Assembly (NCBI RefSeq): GCF_000003855.2
Contig: NW_003101671.1
Location: 910,072-974,071 of the forward strand
Direction: 5' to 3'
DNA length: 64,000 bases
Source of the DNA: Blastomyces gilchristii SLH14081
Lineage: Eukaryota; Ascomycota; Eurotiomycetes; Onygenales; Ajellomycetaceae
Part shown: positions 1 through 11,514 of the stretch, piece after piece
How the letters are laid out: every line of letters begins with the position of its first letter
Numbering within the stretch: the first letter of the stretch is position 1
The notes under the pieces: model-generated
What the model saw: the letters and a program-made list of their open reading frames with translations, nothing else
What the model was told of the DNA's origin: nothing
Database searches by the model: none
Made by a program: the position numbers and the translations under genes

Positions 1-1260
1 TCAGATACTGCTTATCAAGAATTTTACTTGCTTTTTCAAGTTTCTGTATTTAAGAACTTATTGTTTCTCTATTTCTTCTTCTTTCTTCTCTTCAGAATTT
101 CAATCTCAGAAATAGCATTTGAGAAAGCATCTTTTTTTCACATTAACTAAGTGTACTTTTGAACTCATTGTTCTTACTCAATGAAAAGTTGATCAGACTA
201 AATTTAATTGAGATATTTATTAAACTCTTTTGAATTGAAAAGTTGATCAGACTGTTTTAATTAAGAGATTTCTAAGTCTATTTTCAATTGAAAAGTTGAT
301 CAGACTGTTTCAAAAGAAGAATAAAAGACTTTTATGTATAAAATACCTGATTTTTTTCACACTAGTTCAGTAACTAGGTTAGATTTTTGAAGAGAATCTA
401 ATAAACTAAAATTGATTTTTAAGATAAATTAATAAAATCTCTACAATCTCTTTCTTAAGATACAGTAAGGAAAAGTATGATATCAATTAATAATAAATCA
501 GATAATATGACAGTTTTTGAGAGAAAAACTGATAAAAAATAAATCAATTTTTTACAGAGAAATTGATTAAAACTATTTAATTTTATTCTGAATTATTCAA
601 TTCTTCTCACACAACAAGTGTACAACTCAAATCAGTTAATAAAGAGTGTAAAAAAGAATTAAGTATTAATAAAAGCTCTTCAGTCACTGAAAAAGTAATT
701 CTTACTTAAAAGAATATAAAATTATAATAGAAAACAACTCTGTTTTTAATTCTTTATAAGAATATTATATAAAACTCAGAGAAAAATATCTTACTTTTTC
801 AAGAGAAGTAAAAAACTATTTCTAAGATCTTTTTTTTTTTTGTAATAACTGCTGTAGAAGAATGAGATAGAAACTACTAAGATATACACTACTGTATACT
901 CTCTATCAAGACTTTCTCTCTTCAGAGTCTTGATATTATAGAGAATATAAGTCTGTTTCTATATAATAATATAAATATTGTCAGCAGAATGTAGAGGAAC
1001 TGATTATTTATATCTTAAAATAGAAGACTTTATCAATGATTATATCAATACAGAGTTAATTCTTAAATTTAATAGAAATCTAGTGTTGCTGTTCTCAATC
1101 TCTTACAGAATCTATTGAATATTGATATATTAAAACTAGATTTAATATATCTCACTGTGCAGAGATCAAAGACTCAGTCAGATTTTAAGATATACTGAAT
1201 TTATAGTTGTTGATGTGCTGTTAACTTGTTCTGTTGACTCATTGTCTGCTGATTATGTAT
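1..1260. other. AT-rich mutated DNA without recognisable gene
   Basis: No open frame of interest and no transposon domain is recognisable. The stretch has the same look as the dead transposons to its right: CC, GG and CG are almost absent while TCA, CAG and TGA are common. It is probably older repeat debris. The only local structure is a short direct repeat at 182-306. Confidence 0.5.
182..306. repeat. Three direct copies of an 18 bp motif at ~54 bp spacing
   Basis: The motif TGAAAAGTTGATCAGACT occurs at 182-199, 236-253 and 289-306. The intervening sequence is similar (AATT..GAGAT.T.TTA), so the true unit is about 54 bp. It is a short degenerate tandem array; nothing indicates a function. 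Confidence 0.75.
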
Positions 1261-1900
1261 TGAATACTATTGTCAAGGTATCTTTTTGTATTATTCTGCC
1301 GGGGATGGGCCAGATTGAGAGGGGTAGTACAAGGGTGAGACTTGGTATTGATGTCTAGATACACTGAAGACAGACTGTAGAGGTTGCACTTCAGAAGTGT
1401 CTGTTGATTATATGCTTGATATTATCACTGAGGTATCTTTTTGTATTTTTCTGCCGGGGATGGGCCAGATTGAGAAGGGCGGTACAAGGGTGGGACTTGG
1501 TGTTGGTGTTTTGAAACATCAAAGATGGACAGGGTTTTCGCGGAGGTTACTCCTCAGATATCTTCACAATTACAGATTGGGGATCTTCCAAAATCGAGAA
1601 GATTGGTGCATATGGCTAGGTCTCTTCATCTTACAATTTGTATGGCAATTTGGCCCGGGGTTGTGGTGTGATAGGGGAGAATGAGGGATAATCCCACACA
1701 GGAGTTTCAAACAATGTCTGGTTCATGTTTGGCTAGATAACTCCATCACCACACGGGGTATGCGGTCGGCGATGGGGTCAAAATGCTTGTATGATTGAGG
1801 GCTTTTCGATGGATCTATCGGCGGGTTCTTATTCGAAAAATCGAGCGAGTTTGTGGTGGAGCGGTTGTATCTGAATGATGAAAGAATAGAGACTCTGCAT
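1261..1900. other. GC-richer, little-mutated island
   Basis: CC, GG and CG dinucleotides are frequent here (for example GGCCCGGGG near 1651 and ATGCGGTCGGCG near 1759), whereas they are nearly missing on both sides. This is what single-copy or very short sequence would look like among RIP-damaged repeats. A stop-free minus-strand stretch runs from 1899 to 1723 (59 codons, no ATG start), and a 95-codon plus frame lies at 1397-1684. Neither resembles a family I know. The island could be a remnant of a host gene end or intergenic DNA. Coding status is unproven. Confidence 0.4.
1277..1510 (+). repeat. Imperfect tandem duplication, period 155 bp
   Basis: A block beginning GGTATCTTTTTGTATT and continuing through CTGCCGGGGATGGGCCAG and TACAAGGGTG appears at 1277 and again at 1432. 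The two copies differ by scattered substitutions. They lie inside the unmutated island and account for much of the 95-codon plus frame, which argues against that frame being a gene. Confidence 0.7.
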
Positions 1901-2022
1901 ACACGTCTGTTAATTAATTGATATGAAAAAGAAGCTGTTCTTCTTATAAATCTGTGAGATTTTTGCAGTGAATAAAGCTTGCTTTCTTTCTTGATATTTG
2001 AACATCTCTATAACACTGTGAT

Positions 2023-2527
2023 TAGACTGCCGTGTGACCGTGTCTGGGACCAGGACCAGATTTTTTGATAGTTTCATTACCAATTCGACTGATCCCATTA
2101 CACGGTTTTAACATTAGATAGTAGTCCCATACTGTCTCAGTGAAACTTACTGTCTACTCTTGTCACATTTTCCAAATGAGACCATGATTTCCACTTCTCA
2201 ATTTAAATTATTTTTATTGCTTTAAATGACTTTAAATCTCATTTGAGTGTTATCAAAAAGTGTTACTTTTTAAAAAATTAAAAATAGTCTAAAGAAAACC
2301 TTAAAATGTCTAAAAATAGTAACTTTATGCCAAGAATGAAACTAAATGGGACCAAATGGGACCACTTTCTCATTTTTTTCAAGTCATGATTTCATTTTAA
2401 GATCTGATATATAGTCACTTTACATGTTTTTTTAATAGCCAGTCCCAGCGGGATTCACGCCAAGAAATGTATGGGACCAGACCAAATGGGACCAAACGTG
2501 AAATTCATGGTCCCGGCGGCCAGTCTA
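2023..2527 (+). mobile_element. hAT-like MITE copy 1 (complete)
   Basis: This 505 bp non-autonomous DNA element has imperfect terminal inverted repeats, TAGACTGCCG at the left and CGGCCAGTCTA at the right. It is flanked by a perfect 8 bp target duplication, ACTGTGAT, at 2015-2022 and 2528-2535. An 8 bp duplication with TA-starting termini suits the hAT superfamily. There is no coding capacity. The core holds an AT-rich stretch around TTTTTAAAAAATTAAAAATA and several GGGACC repeats near the ends. This is one of the least mutated of the seven copies in the window. Confidence 0.85.
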
Positions 2528-2535
2528 ACTGTGAT

Positions 2536-2738
2536 AATATATATCAACTAATTTCATATTTTTTAGCAGTCTCAGTGTAATTAGAAATCAATTGTGTATT
2601 CAAATTATTAATTGCTGCTTGTATAACTGCTTCATGATGCATGTTATAAGTGTTTGAAGATGAATGAAAAAATGAAGATTGAATGAGTGTTGAGTGTACG
2701 CGGGCGTTGAGTGATTGATTACGTTAATAGTTAACTTT
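2536..2738. other. Unassigned spacer, end of LINE/SINE-tail target
   Basis: No gene is visible. The last ~14 bases (TAATAGTTAACTTT) match the start of the 3' tail shared by the LINE and the long SINE of this window; that tail resumes after Gypsy B1 at 9016. The middle part (GTACGCGGGCGTTGAG near 2697) is locally unmutated. Confidence 0.45.
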
Positions 2739-3047
2739 TATAAGAGGCCTACATTGAATAGATTGGTATGATATTGATAGGTCTTATATAACAAAGAGAA
2801 AAATGTTAGAGAAGGAAAAGAAAGAGAAAGTATGAGAATCAGTGATTGAAGTGAATATTTATACACATATGTGATGGTGTACACAGTGGAGCTTCGGGGT
2901 GGAAGAATCTATACATGTTCATGGTGGCTAAGGATTGGCAATTGAGAATGACTGAGAATCAGAGTGTATGCATTCATGGCAAAGCAGTTGAAATCTGTGA
3001 AGTGTAACAGAATAGTCTATATGATTGATCAGGCACAGTCTGTCATA
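2739..3047 (-). repeat. Gypsy B1 3' LTR
   Basis: This 309 bp LTR aligns end to end with 8707-9015. The plus-strand left edge is TATAAGAGGCC, derived from TGTAAGAGG as preserved in B4 at 40412. It is visibly more damaged than the 5' LTR: GTTCGTGGTGG there is GTTCATGGTGG here. The difference reflects mutation rather than true divergence, so LTR identity cannot date the insertion. Confidence 0.85.
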
Positions 3048-3329
3048 TTAGCCCTCTTCTTTCAGAAGCAGTTCTCATTGATCAAGAACTGCTGTTTCAG
3101 ATAACACAGAACTCAGAGTTCAGATCAGTTAATTATAGCTGATTTATTTCATGAGATATTATCAGCTGCAGCTGCAGAATCTCTTATTGAGAATATTCTC
3201 AATCTCTCACTCAAGCTCATTATCTTCTTCTATGATACCTGGCAGCTGTCAGTCAGAAGTCAGTTGAGAAGAAAACAGGTCAGTAGCAGTGTGATGAAGC
3301 AAGCTTATATAGAAGATATTATAAATCTC

Positions 3330-6300
3330 TGATAATGTGTCAAGATAGTAGTTATAACTACTTAGAACTTCTATTACTTTATACTTGATATGATGATAAT
3401 TCAGTGTATGAGATAAACATGTGATTTATATATTCTTAAGATTCAATTATATCAAGTCTTTTATCTTATATTATTCAGTGAGATCTCAGTGAATATTAAT
3501 TTAATCTTCTTAATCTTGTTTCACAGTTATTATAAAGACCTCTACTCAGTCACAGATATCTCAGAGCTTTATTACTATATTATCAGTGATCTGAATTGAA
3601 CTGTAGAGATTCAGTATGAACTGTGTAATCTCTAGAAGATTTAACACTTTTATATGATAACTATATATAAGAAAGAACAGACTTATATTTATTAAAATAA
3701 CATCTTATTCATTGATAGCAATCTCTGTATATAGAAGTAGATTATATCAATCATCTTATAAGTAATTATAGAACTTATGAAGATAATTCTTTACAGTCTG
3801 AATTATTTATTCTGATATATTATCAGTCTCAGAGTGATAGACAGTTGACAGATAATATATAATCTTGAGAACTTGACAGATTCTTGTTCAGAGAGTGCTT
3901 ATAAATTAATAACTCTGATTCAATACTATAAATCTCAGTAATTCATGCATTCAATAGAACAGACTTTATAGAAAAGCTTCAGTAACTTATTCAGTATTCA
4001 TCTTATTACAAGATTTTAATATTATATTCTTACTTAGTTAGTTTATAATAATTAGAATATTTCTATAATTCTTACTCTCAGAGAGATTAACAGTGAAGTT
4101 AATTACTACATCTTATTAGATTCTATCAGAGATATTAAGTGATTTCAGTAGACCTTTTCTATAATTCTTTTACAAGATAATAGAAGAATAACAGTTGCAG
4201 TTTCAAATGAAATATCTGATACTATTTAATATCTCAGGTCAGTAGAACTCTCAAGAGATTATTCAGTATAATTATTCATGATCTGAGTGACTGATCATAT
4301 ACAAATCATGTATCTCTTGCATTATTCAAGTGTATAAGAGTTCAGAGTAGAGAACTCAACATCATTCACAGAACTGTAGAGTGTTATTATCATCAATTGA
4401 GTATTTTAAGATGTCAGTTCTTATACATAGTTCTGAGAGGAATCAGAGTGCTTCTTGATATACTGCTTTGATAAGTGCTTAAAGAAGTTCATCAGTTTAA
4501 GCTGTTGCATGTCATAATTCATTCAGTGTAGATTCGGGAGAAGTTGAGATATCAGTGTCAGTGTTGATAATAGTTCAGAGAGAGAGTGTTCTAATCAGAG
4601 AAGCATGTATAGTATTATAAGCTGTTGCATCTTGATTAACTAATATCCTTGAATTTAAGAGTCAGTGCTCTTGATTAGACTGACCGTGTGACTGTGTCTG
4701 AGACCAGGACCAGAATATTTGATGATCTTATTATCAATTCAACTGATCTCATTACACTGTTTTAACATTAGATAGTAGTCTCATACTGTTTCAGTGAGAC
4801 TTACTGTCTACTCTTGTCACATTTTCCAAATGAGACCATGATTTTCACTTCTCAATTTAAATTATTTTTATTGCTTTAAATGACTTTAAATCTCATTTGA
4901 GCATTATCAAAAAGCATTACTTTTTAAAAAATTAAAAATAGTCTAAAAAAAACCTTAAAATATCTAAAAATAGTAACTTTATGTCAAGAATGAGACTAAA
5001 TGAAATCAAATGAGATCACTTTCTTATTTTTTCTAAGTCATGATCTCATTTTGAGATCTGATATATAGTCACTTTACATGTTTTTTTAATGATTAGTCCC
5101 AGCGGGATTCACGCCAAGAAATGTATGAGACCAGACTAAATGAGATCAAACATGAAATTCATGATCTCAGCGGCCAGTCTACTCTTGATTCATTCAGTGA
5201 GTATCTGTTACATCAGATGACATATCTTACTCTTGTTATAAGAGAGCATCTGTCATTGAGTTCTAGCTGCTAGAATGATAGTGTATTGTAAAATGAAAGT
5301 GACTTAACAACTCAGATTATTGCATCTGTTATTCAGTGAGTTTACAGATAGTTATAAAGTACTTGAGATTCTTATAATCTGTGATTATCTCAAATTCAGA
5401 GATACTTTGAAGTTCAGAGTTTTATTCTTCTAAATAGTATACAATTATGAGAAGTTTCTTATCATAGATCTCATAGTGGCATTCAGCAGGACTCAGTTTC
5501 TTAGATATGAAGATATATAATTATAAGATATCTTTATCATCATATTGTAATATAGCTTCTTCTGTGACATAGTCAGAGAAATCAGCTTCAATAACTGTCT
5601 TGTAATCAGAATCAAATGTTATCAGCAGAGAGATATTAATGAATATCTTCTTCATCTGTGTAAATACAGCTTCAGTGTCTGCTAATCATTGAAATACTGA
5701 ATCTTTCTTAGTAAGTTCTGTAAGTAGTCTTATAATATCTGAGAAGTTTTGTATAAATCACTGATAGAAGTTAGTAAATCTGATGAAGCTTTATACATCT
5801 TTCACAGTGCACAGAGTCTCTCATTCAAGAATAGCAGAGATCTTCTCAGAATTCATTCAGATTCTCTTACCAGCTTCTATAATAAAGCCTAGATATTTTG
5901 TACTTTTAATCTTAAAATCACACTTGTCTATGTCTATCAGCAGTTCTGCTTTCTGTAGTTATTGTAATATCTTTCACACATGTTCTTGATATTCTTTCCT
6001 GAATTCATCAGTGAAGATGAGAATGTCATCAAGATATACAGATACAAATTCATTAAGAAAGTCTTGAAGTGCTCAGTTGATATACTTCTGAAATGTACTG
6101 AGAGTATTAGTCAGTTCAAAAGATATGGCTACTTATTCAAAGAGATCATATTGTGTTCAGAATGCTGTAAGCCACTCATCTCCTTCAGTGATGCGGATTT
6201 TATGAAACATGGTGATGACATCTAACTTTATAAATCATTGAGCTTGTTTAATACAGGCTAGAGTTTCATTGATAAGAGATAAAGAATAACAGTTCTTTCT

Positions 6301-7300
6301 TATTAATCTGTTCAATTCTCAATAATTCACACAGAACTGAAGTTCTTCACCTGATTTCTTTGCAAAGAGAATAGAGGCTGTGATGAAAGAGTTACTAATA
6401 TGTATGAATTCTTTTTTCAACAGATCATTGAGTGTCTTTCAAAGAAGAAGAAGTTCATCTCAGAATATATTATAAAGAGAGTCTTATGATGATTCAGAGT
6501 TCTTACTATTTATTCTTTTTAACTTGATACTATGATTCACTCCTGAGCCTTGTAAGAGAGGTAGATTTATAATATTATTATCTTGTCAGAAGATATCTAG
6601 ATATTCATAATATTATTAAGAGAGTTTTGTATGAGAATCTATTGTTATAACACAGAATCACTTTTCTAGAGTCTTTTTAATATCAGCCAGACTGGTGGAA
6701 TAGATTGACACATGATTCTGCTGTCAGTGATCTTATCAGCAACTCTGTCAGTGATTTTAATGACAACTTCTTTTTCAGAGTATTTTATAAGCATTGACAG
6801 AGATCTGTGTAAGATCTATAGTCTTGTGAATATCATCTTCATGAATTCTATCATCATTAGAGAATATCAAGCTCCTGTTTCAAGCATTTAACAAGATGTC
6901 TTGTTCAGATAGCCAGGTAAGTTCTAACATAAGATCATAATCAAGATTATTAACTTTGTATATGTAGACATCTTCATATTGATGTTCTCTCACATCTATG
7001 TTTAGTTTCATTATGTAACAGATACAAACATCTTTTGAATTATTAAATTCTGTGAGAAGTCAGGGTTTTGATAAGAGAATACACTGAAGATTATGATATC
7101 TTATGACTGAAGATTTTATCATTGCATAGTGACATAGACTGCTGTCTATCATGACTTTCATATTATACATATTATTGATCACAGTAGATACAAGAATTGC
7201 ATTCATTATCATTTTCTCTTCAAATTATTATCATCTGATCTCTTCAAGCTTCTGTTTACAATTTTAAACAGAAGCTAATCTTTTCCCCGTTTCATCAGAA
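3330..7300 (-). pseudogene. Gypsy B1 pol (protease-RT-RNase H-integrase), dead
   Basis: Minus-strand conceptual translation shows, in order, an aspartic protease relic (MIDSS for the usual IDSG, near 7150), a Ty3-type reverse transcriptase with FIKLDVITMFHKIRI upstream and a conserved YLDDILIFTD catalytic motif near 6019-6039, RNase H, and integrase towards 3400. Dozens of TGA and TAG codons interrupt it, many at positions where the family has tryptophan, consistent with GG-to-GA or GG-to-AG change. MITE copy 2 interrupts the integrase part at 4676-5181. Domain order protease-RT-RNase H-integrase places it in Ty3/Gypsy. Confidence 0.75.
4676..5181 (+). mobile_element. hAT-like MITE copy 2 (complete)
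   Basis: This 506 bp copy of the TAGACTG...CAGTCTA element is inserted in B1 pol with a perfect 8 bp duplication, CTCTTGAT, at 4668-4675 and 5182-5189. Relative to the cleaner copy at 44185, CCC has become CTC or TTC and GGG has become GAG or GAA at most sites. It is a useful witness for the mutation spectrum. Confidence 0.88.
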
Positions 7301-7439
7301 TATTCTCATAGTTATCTTCTGAATCTTTTTTCACTGCAATGTGATTGGCGCGGACAGACACTGATTCATTCTTCAAATGAGAAGATACTAATCTTTCTCT
7401 TGATTGAGAAGATGCTGATCTTTCTCTTAAGTGTGAAGA

Positions 7440-8560
7440 CACATAGATTGATCAGCAGTTGAAAGCAATGTGTTCTAATCAGTTACAGTTAATACATACT
7501 TCATATTGACATCAATCAGTGACTTTCTCAGAAGTGATTTCAGAGACTCAGAAGCCTGTTCAAACAGTGATAACTCTTGCTTATGTATAGACATTTGAAT
7601 CTATTCAGTTTATGGCATCTGCATCATTGCTGTTTTTCAGCATGAGTGTATAAGTGACTGAGATGTAACATCTTCTGTCACTGTTCTGTATACTCTTAAG
7701 CTTGATAAAATGATTGTTCAATGTCTGAAGCTGTGTGTAGAAATCTTCATAAGTCTGGTCTTTATCTACACTTACAAGAGTCTGTAAGAGTTTGAAAGTT
7801 AATATCTTTTTAAGCATACTAATCTTCATTTAATTCTTTCAAGATTGATCACCTGCTTCTAGAATCTTAGTGTCAAAGTCAGAGATAAATATTGTAAGAG
7901 AAGTGTTTCTCTGTCAGATACTCTGTAATCAATCTAACATCTTCTGTTATATAACAGTGTCTCAGAACAGAATATCAAGATGTTTTATAATATTATCAGA
8001 TATTTACAACACTGATTCACATGCTTTCATTCATGAATCAAACTTCTATTTCACACAATTCTTCAATTATTCATTGATATATTAATCTTAATTAATTAGT
8101 AAACTGATGACATCTTCATTTATACTTAGTTTCATAAGCATTTTCATTCTCCATGATAAGTAGAGAGTGAGATCAGAAGTATTGAAATATACAGAGACAT
8201 CTAAGCATTCTTTCAGTGCTTTTGTAGATGCTGAAGTTGCATGAGTTAATTATTGAATTTCTTCATATTGAAGCTGTTAAGTGACATGCATGTCAGCTAT
8301 CTGTTGTTATTATAGTTTCAACATTGCTTAGAGCTACTGTAGTATCATGTCTATGCTCACACTCAAGAGTTCTCTCATATTATCATTAGACATGATTATA
8401 TCATTTATTGAATATGTGATATCTGTGAAATCTAAAGAAGTGTAATTATATGAATATCTTATATATCTGAATGTCAGAACTCTCAGGTCTTTCACTGACA
8501 TTCTCTTGTAAAATCTTATTTCAGAGTCAGAGTAACTGATAAGCAAGCTTCTATCTAAGA
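7440..8560 (-). pseudogene. Gypsy B1 gag relic with CCHC zinc knuckle
   Basis: On the minus strand, 7496-7455 encodes a nucleocapsid zinc knuckle, C-x2-C-x4-H-x4-C (CINCN-stop-LEHIAFNC). All four ligands are intact and a TGA stands where tryptophan is expected. The rest of gag is heavily interrupted and its start cannot be fixed. Position next to the 5' LTR and upstream of the protease relic supports the call. Confidence 0.6.
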
Positions 8561-8706
8561 ACTTGATATCTGCTTAACTATTTAACTGTTTCTCTATTTC
8601 TTACACATTATTACATGTTCAGATATCTCGATGAATAATCATTTCTAATAAGAAGATAATGTATGAATAATTGTTTCTAATAAGAAGACAATGAATATTT
8701 TTCTAG

Positions 8707-9015
8707 TATAAGAGGCCTACACTGAATAGATTAATATGATATTGATAGATCTTATATAACAAAGAGAAAAACATTAGAGAAGAAAAAGAAAGAGAAAGTG
8801 TGAGAATCAGCAATCAAAGTGAATATTTATACATGTATGTGGTGGTGTATGTGATGAAGCTTTGAGGCGGAAGAATCTATACGCGTTCGTGGTGGCTGAG
8901 AATCGGCGATCGAGAATGGCTGAGAATCGGAGTGTACGCGTTCGTGGTGGAGTGGTTGAAATCTGTGGAGTGTAACGGAATAGTCTATATAATTGATCAG
9001 GCGCAGCCCGCCACA
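8707..9015 (-). repeat. Gypsy B1 5' LTR
   Basis: This 309 bp LTR is the partner of 2739-3047. Its outer half (8830-9015) is almost undamaged, with many CG and GG dinucleotides such as ACGCGTTCGTGGTGG and GGCGCAGCCCGCCACA. It ends CCACA, giving TG...CA termini on the element strand. The contrast with the damaged left LTR shows that mutation was uneven between the two ends. Confidence 0.85.
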
Positions 9016-9118
9016 ACTCTATAGATATTAGAAAAACTCTGAGAACTAAAAGTTCTCAGATAGATGTTATAGTCTCTGACTGTATACATCTATAATTAAA
9101 GAATAATAATAATAATAC
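9016..9118 (+). mobile_element. Short LINE/SINE 3' tail, 5'-truncated copy split by B1
   Basis: About 100 bp from ACTCTATAGATATTAG to an (AAT)n tract match the 3' ends of the long SINE (17664-17763) and of the LINE (complement of 12127-12235). The missing first bases (TAATAGTTAACT) are at 2725-2738, left of Gypsy B1. The two pieces join across the B1 target duplication, so B1 landed in an already inserted, severely 5'-truncated tail. Confidence 0.65.
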
Positions 9119-9950
9119 AGACTTGTTCTATATGTAACTGAAGAGTACACTCAGAATCTGAATATAAGTCTTGAAGTATTTATTGAAAATAATACTGAAT
9201 AATATTCTGTTACTTATTAATACTATCTGATTCAGTATAGCTTATAATAAGTTATGATATATTTTTAGTATTTGTTAAAAGTATTTACTTTAATAATAAC
9301 TTTTGAAGCTACTGTTGTAGCTAACTTATGTATTTTCTTTAATCTCTCTTGATTATATTTGATACAGTTAATAAGATGTTATTTAATTCAGCTGTTAAAA
9401 GAAAGTATTATATAATTAATTTAGAAGTTATCAGAAGATCTCAGAAGTTATCAGAAGTTCAGAGATATTATCAGAAGTTAATATACTATATAAGATTATC
9501 AAGAGTTCAGAAGTTGTCAGAAGATTTCAGAAGCTATTAAAAGTTATCAGAAGTTATTAAAAGTTATTAAAAAATATACTCAGTACTTTGACTAGAGTTT
9601 CTGATAGCTGAATAGATGTTTTAATAGCAAGATCAAGGTATTGAATAACTAGATATAATTATAATTGAAAAATTAGTAAATTATTTTCATATTTAAAATT
9701 GTAGTAGTAGTTTTCAATATAATACTTTACACTCAGAATATATTTTCAGATAAAGATTACATTAATTAATAGAAAATTGAAAAATTAACTTCTTAAAATA
9801 GTAGAGAAATAATCTATAAGTGATATTATATAGTGATTTCATCTTAAATATTATAATTAAAGCAAATTATTTCTATATTACTAATACACAGAACCTGTTT
9901 TTTCTCAGACACTCTGTAAAGAGTATGCTGAGAATATCTTATATAGATTT
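9119..9950. other. AT-rich DNA without recognisable gene
   Basis: No domain or transposon terminus is recognised. A degenerate minisatellite-like run occupies 9420-9575. The region is even more AT-rich than the neighbouring elements. Confidence 0.5.
9420..9575 (+). repeat. Degenerate minisatellite (TATCAGAAGT-type)
   Basis: Units close to TATCAGAAGT / TATTAAAAGT recur about a dozen times with irregular spacing of 10-12 bp. The 63-codon open frame at 9349-9540 overlaps it and looks like a by-product of the repeat. Confidence 0.65.
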
Positions 9951-11134
9951 AGTGTAAGCTCTGTGACAGTTGATTGACTCAGATATTAGCAGAACTTGAT
10001 AGAAAGTAGCAGTAGTTTAAATTGAGTTAGCTCGGAGTGAAGTGACTGAGTTTACTGAGATAAGAATAATATTATCATCTATAATCTGTAGACTACTGAG
10101 GTAAAAGAGCTCAGTTATTATCAGTACACTGCTGATAGAAGAGTTGATTAATTCTCAGAACTCTTAACACTCTCTCTCAGATCAGCTACTACAGAGTACT
10201 TCTCTTAGTAACTTCTCTCAGTGACTTCTCTTAATAGCTTCTTTCAGTGAACTCACTTCTAGAGCTTAAGAGCTCACTTTTAGAGTATACTTCTAGAATG
10301 TCTCTTAATACTGTTAAATATTCAGAGTATTTATTTGAAATTTATATTCTTAAGTTTATTCTGAAATTGAACTTATGCATGTTGATTATAGCAGGGCTTA
10401 CATTTAACAGTCTTATAATCTATAGACTACTGAGGTAAAAGAGCTCAGTCATTATCAGTGTACTATTAGTAGAAGAGTTAATCAATCTCTGAAACTCTTA
10501 ACATAATCTATCTAGAGTGAAACTGTTAAGAGTTTCAGATTAATCAGCTCTTCTATCAGTAGTATACTAATAATAACTGAGCTCTTTTATCTTAGTAGTC
10601 TACAGATTGTAAGATTATTTAGTGTGAGCTCTACTGTAATTAATATACATAAGTTTAATATCAGAATAAACTTAAGAATATAAATCTTAAAATAAATATT
10701 CTGAATATTTAAACAGTGTTAAGAGACATTCTAGAAGTATGCTTTAGAAATGAGCTTTTAAAAGATAAGCTTTAAAAGTGAGTTCACTGAGAGAAGTTAT
10801 TAAGAGAAGTCACTGAGAGAAGTTACTAAAAGAAGTACTCTGTAATAGCTAATCTAAGAGAGAGTATTAACAGTTCTGAGTTAATCAGCTCTTTTATCAG
10901 CAGTGTAATAATAATAACTGAGCTCTTTTATCTGAGTAATCTATAGATTATAAGACTGTTTAGTATAAGCTCTGCTATGATTAACATGCATAAGTTTAAT
11001 CTCAGAATAAACTTAAGAAAATAAAAAATATTCTAGAAGTATACTCTAGAAGTTAAGTCTTAAGAAGAATAAGCTTTAAAAGTAAGTTTAGAAAAGAGAT
11101 TACTGAGAGAAGTACTCTGTGATAACTAGTTTAA

Positions 11135-11481
11135 GCCCCGGTGGCCGAATGATTAATACGGTCACCCGGTAGCGCCTTGGCGTGGGAAACCAAGGCATGT
11201 GAGTTTGAAACCCGCAGGGGATACATTAAATCTGAAACCTAAGCACCTCAGGTTTCTAATAAATACAGAGGTGTACAAATTGCTTCAATAAATCACTCTA
11301 TGTTCCTGGGATGGAAAGTTATTATCGCATGTATCTAAGTGTCACTTCTTTGTATTTTCTATGTCTTATATCTTGGCATGGTCTCAACACCTGTATTTCC
11401 TCCTGTATAATCAACACTTGACCTGTATTTAACATCACGCAAGAACTCATCATAAGCTCCGCTTGCATATAAGTATAATAA

Positions 11482-11509
<28 letters not shown>
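11135..11509 (+). mobile_element. tRNA-derived SINE, intact, with TSD
   Basis: This 375 bp element is flanked by a perfect 13 bp duplication, ATAACTAGTTTAA (11122-11134 and 11510-11522). The head resembles a Ser/Leu-type tRNA gene: GGTGGCCGAATGATTAA matches a box A/D-arm, and GAGTTTGAAACCC matches a box B/T-arm with one C-to-T change. A ~270 bp unrelated body follows, ending in an (AAT)n tail at 11478-11509. CC, GG and CG are plentiful, so it is essentially unmutated although it lies in heavily damaged repeat DNA. At 375 bp it may be below the length that triggers RIP, or it may be recent. Confidence 0.88.
11142..11213 (+). promoter_or_regulatory. Predicted internal RNA polymerase III boxes of the SINE
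   Basis: A box A-like sequence (TGGCCGAATGATTA, from 11142) and a box B-like sequence (GTTTGAAACCC, around 11203-11213) are spaced as in a tRNA gene with a long variable arm. They would drive SINE transcription. The acceptor-stem pairing GCCCC...GGGG is retained. Confidence 0.65.

Positions 11510-11514
<5 letters not shown>

Larger units (their letters stand above)
2739..9015 (-). mobile_element. Ty3/Gypsy element B1, full length, degenerate
   Basis: A 6277 bp LTR retrotransposon reads on the minus strand. Two 309 bp LTRs enclose a gag-pol internal region. The target duplication is ACTTT (2734-2738) against ACTCT (9016-9020), one transition apart. A purine-rich tract, complementary to CCCTCTTCTTTC near 3053, lies next to the left (3') LTR as expected for a minus-strand element. 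MITE copy 2 is inserted inside. The element is full of stops and cannot be active. B2 and B4 belong to the same family. Confidence 0.85.

Noticed and set aside
181..306. CRISPR array
   Set aside because: Only three degenerate motifs with similar spacers in eukaryotic repeat DNA; no cas-like context.
1397..1684. 95-codon frame as a real gene
   Set aside because: It runs through a tandem duplication, has no recognisable domain, and lacks a partner frame in the first repeat unit.
11135..11220. A functional Ser or Leu tRNA gene
   Set aside because: The T-loop has TTTGAAA, and the sequence continues into a 270 bp body with an (AAT)n tail and is flanked by a 13 bp duplication, which makes it a SINE.
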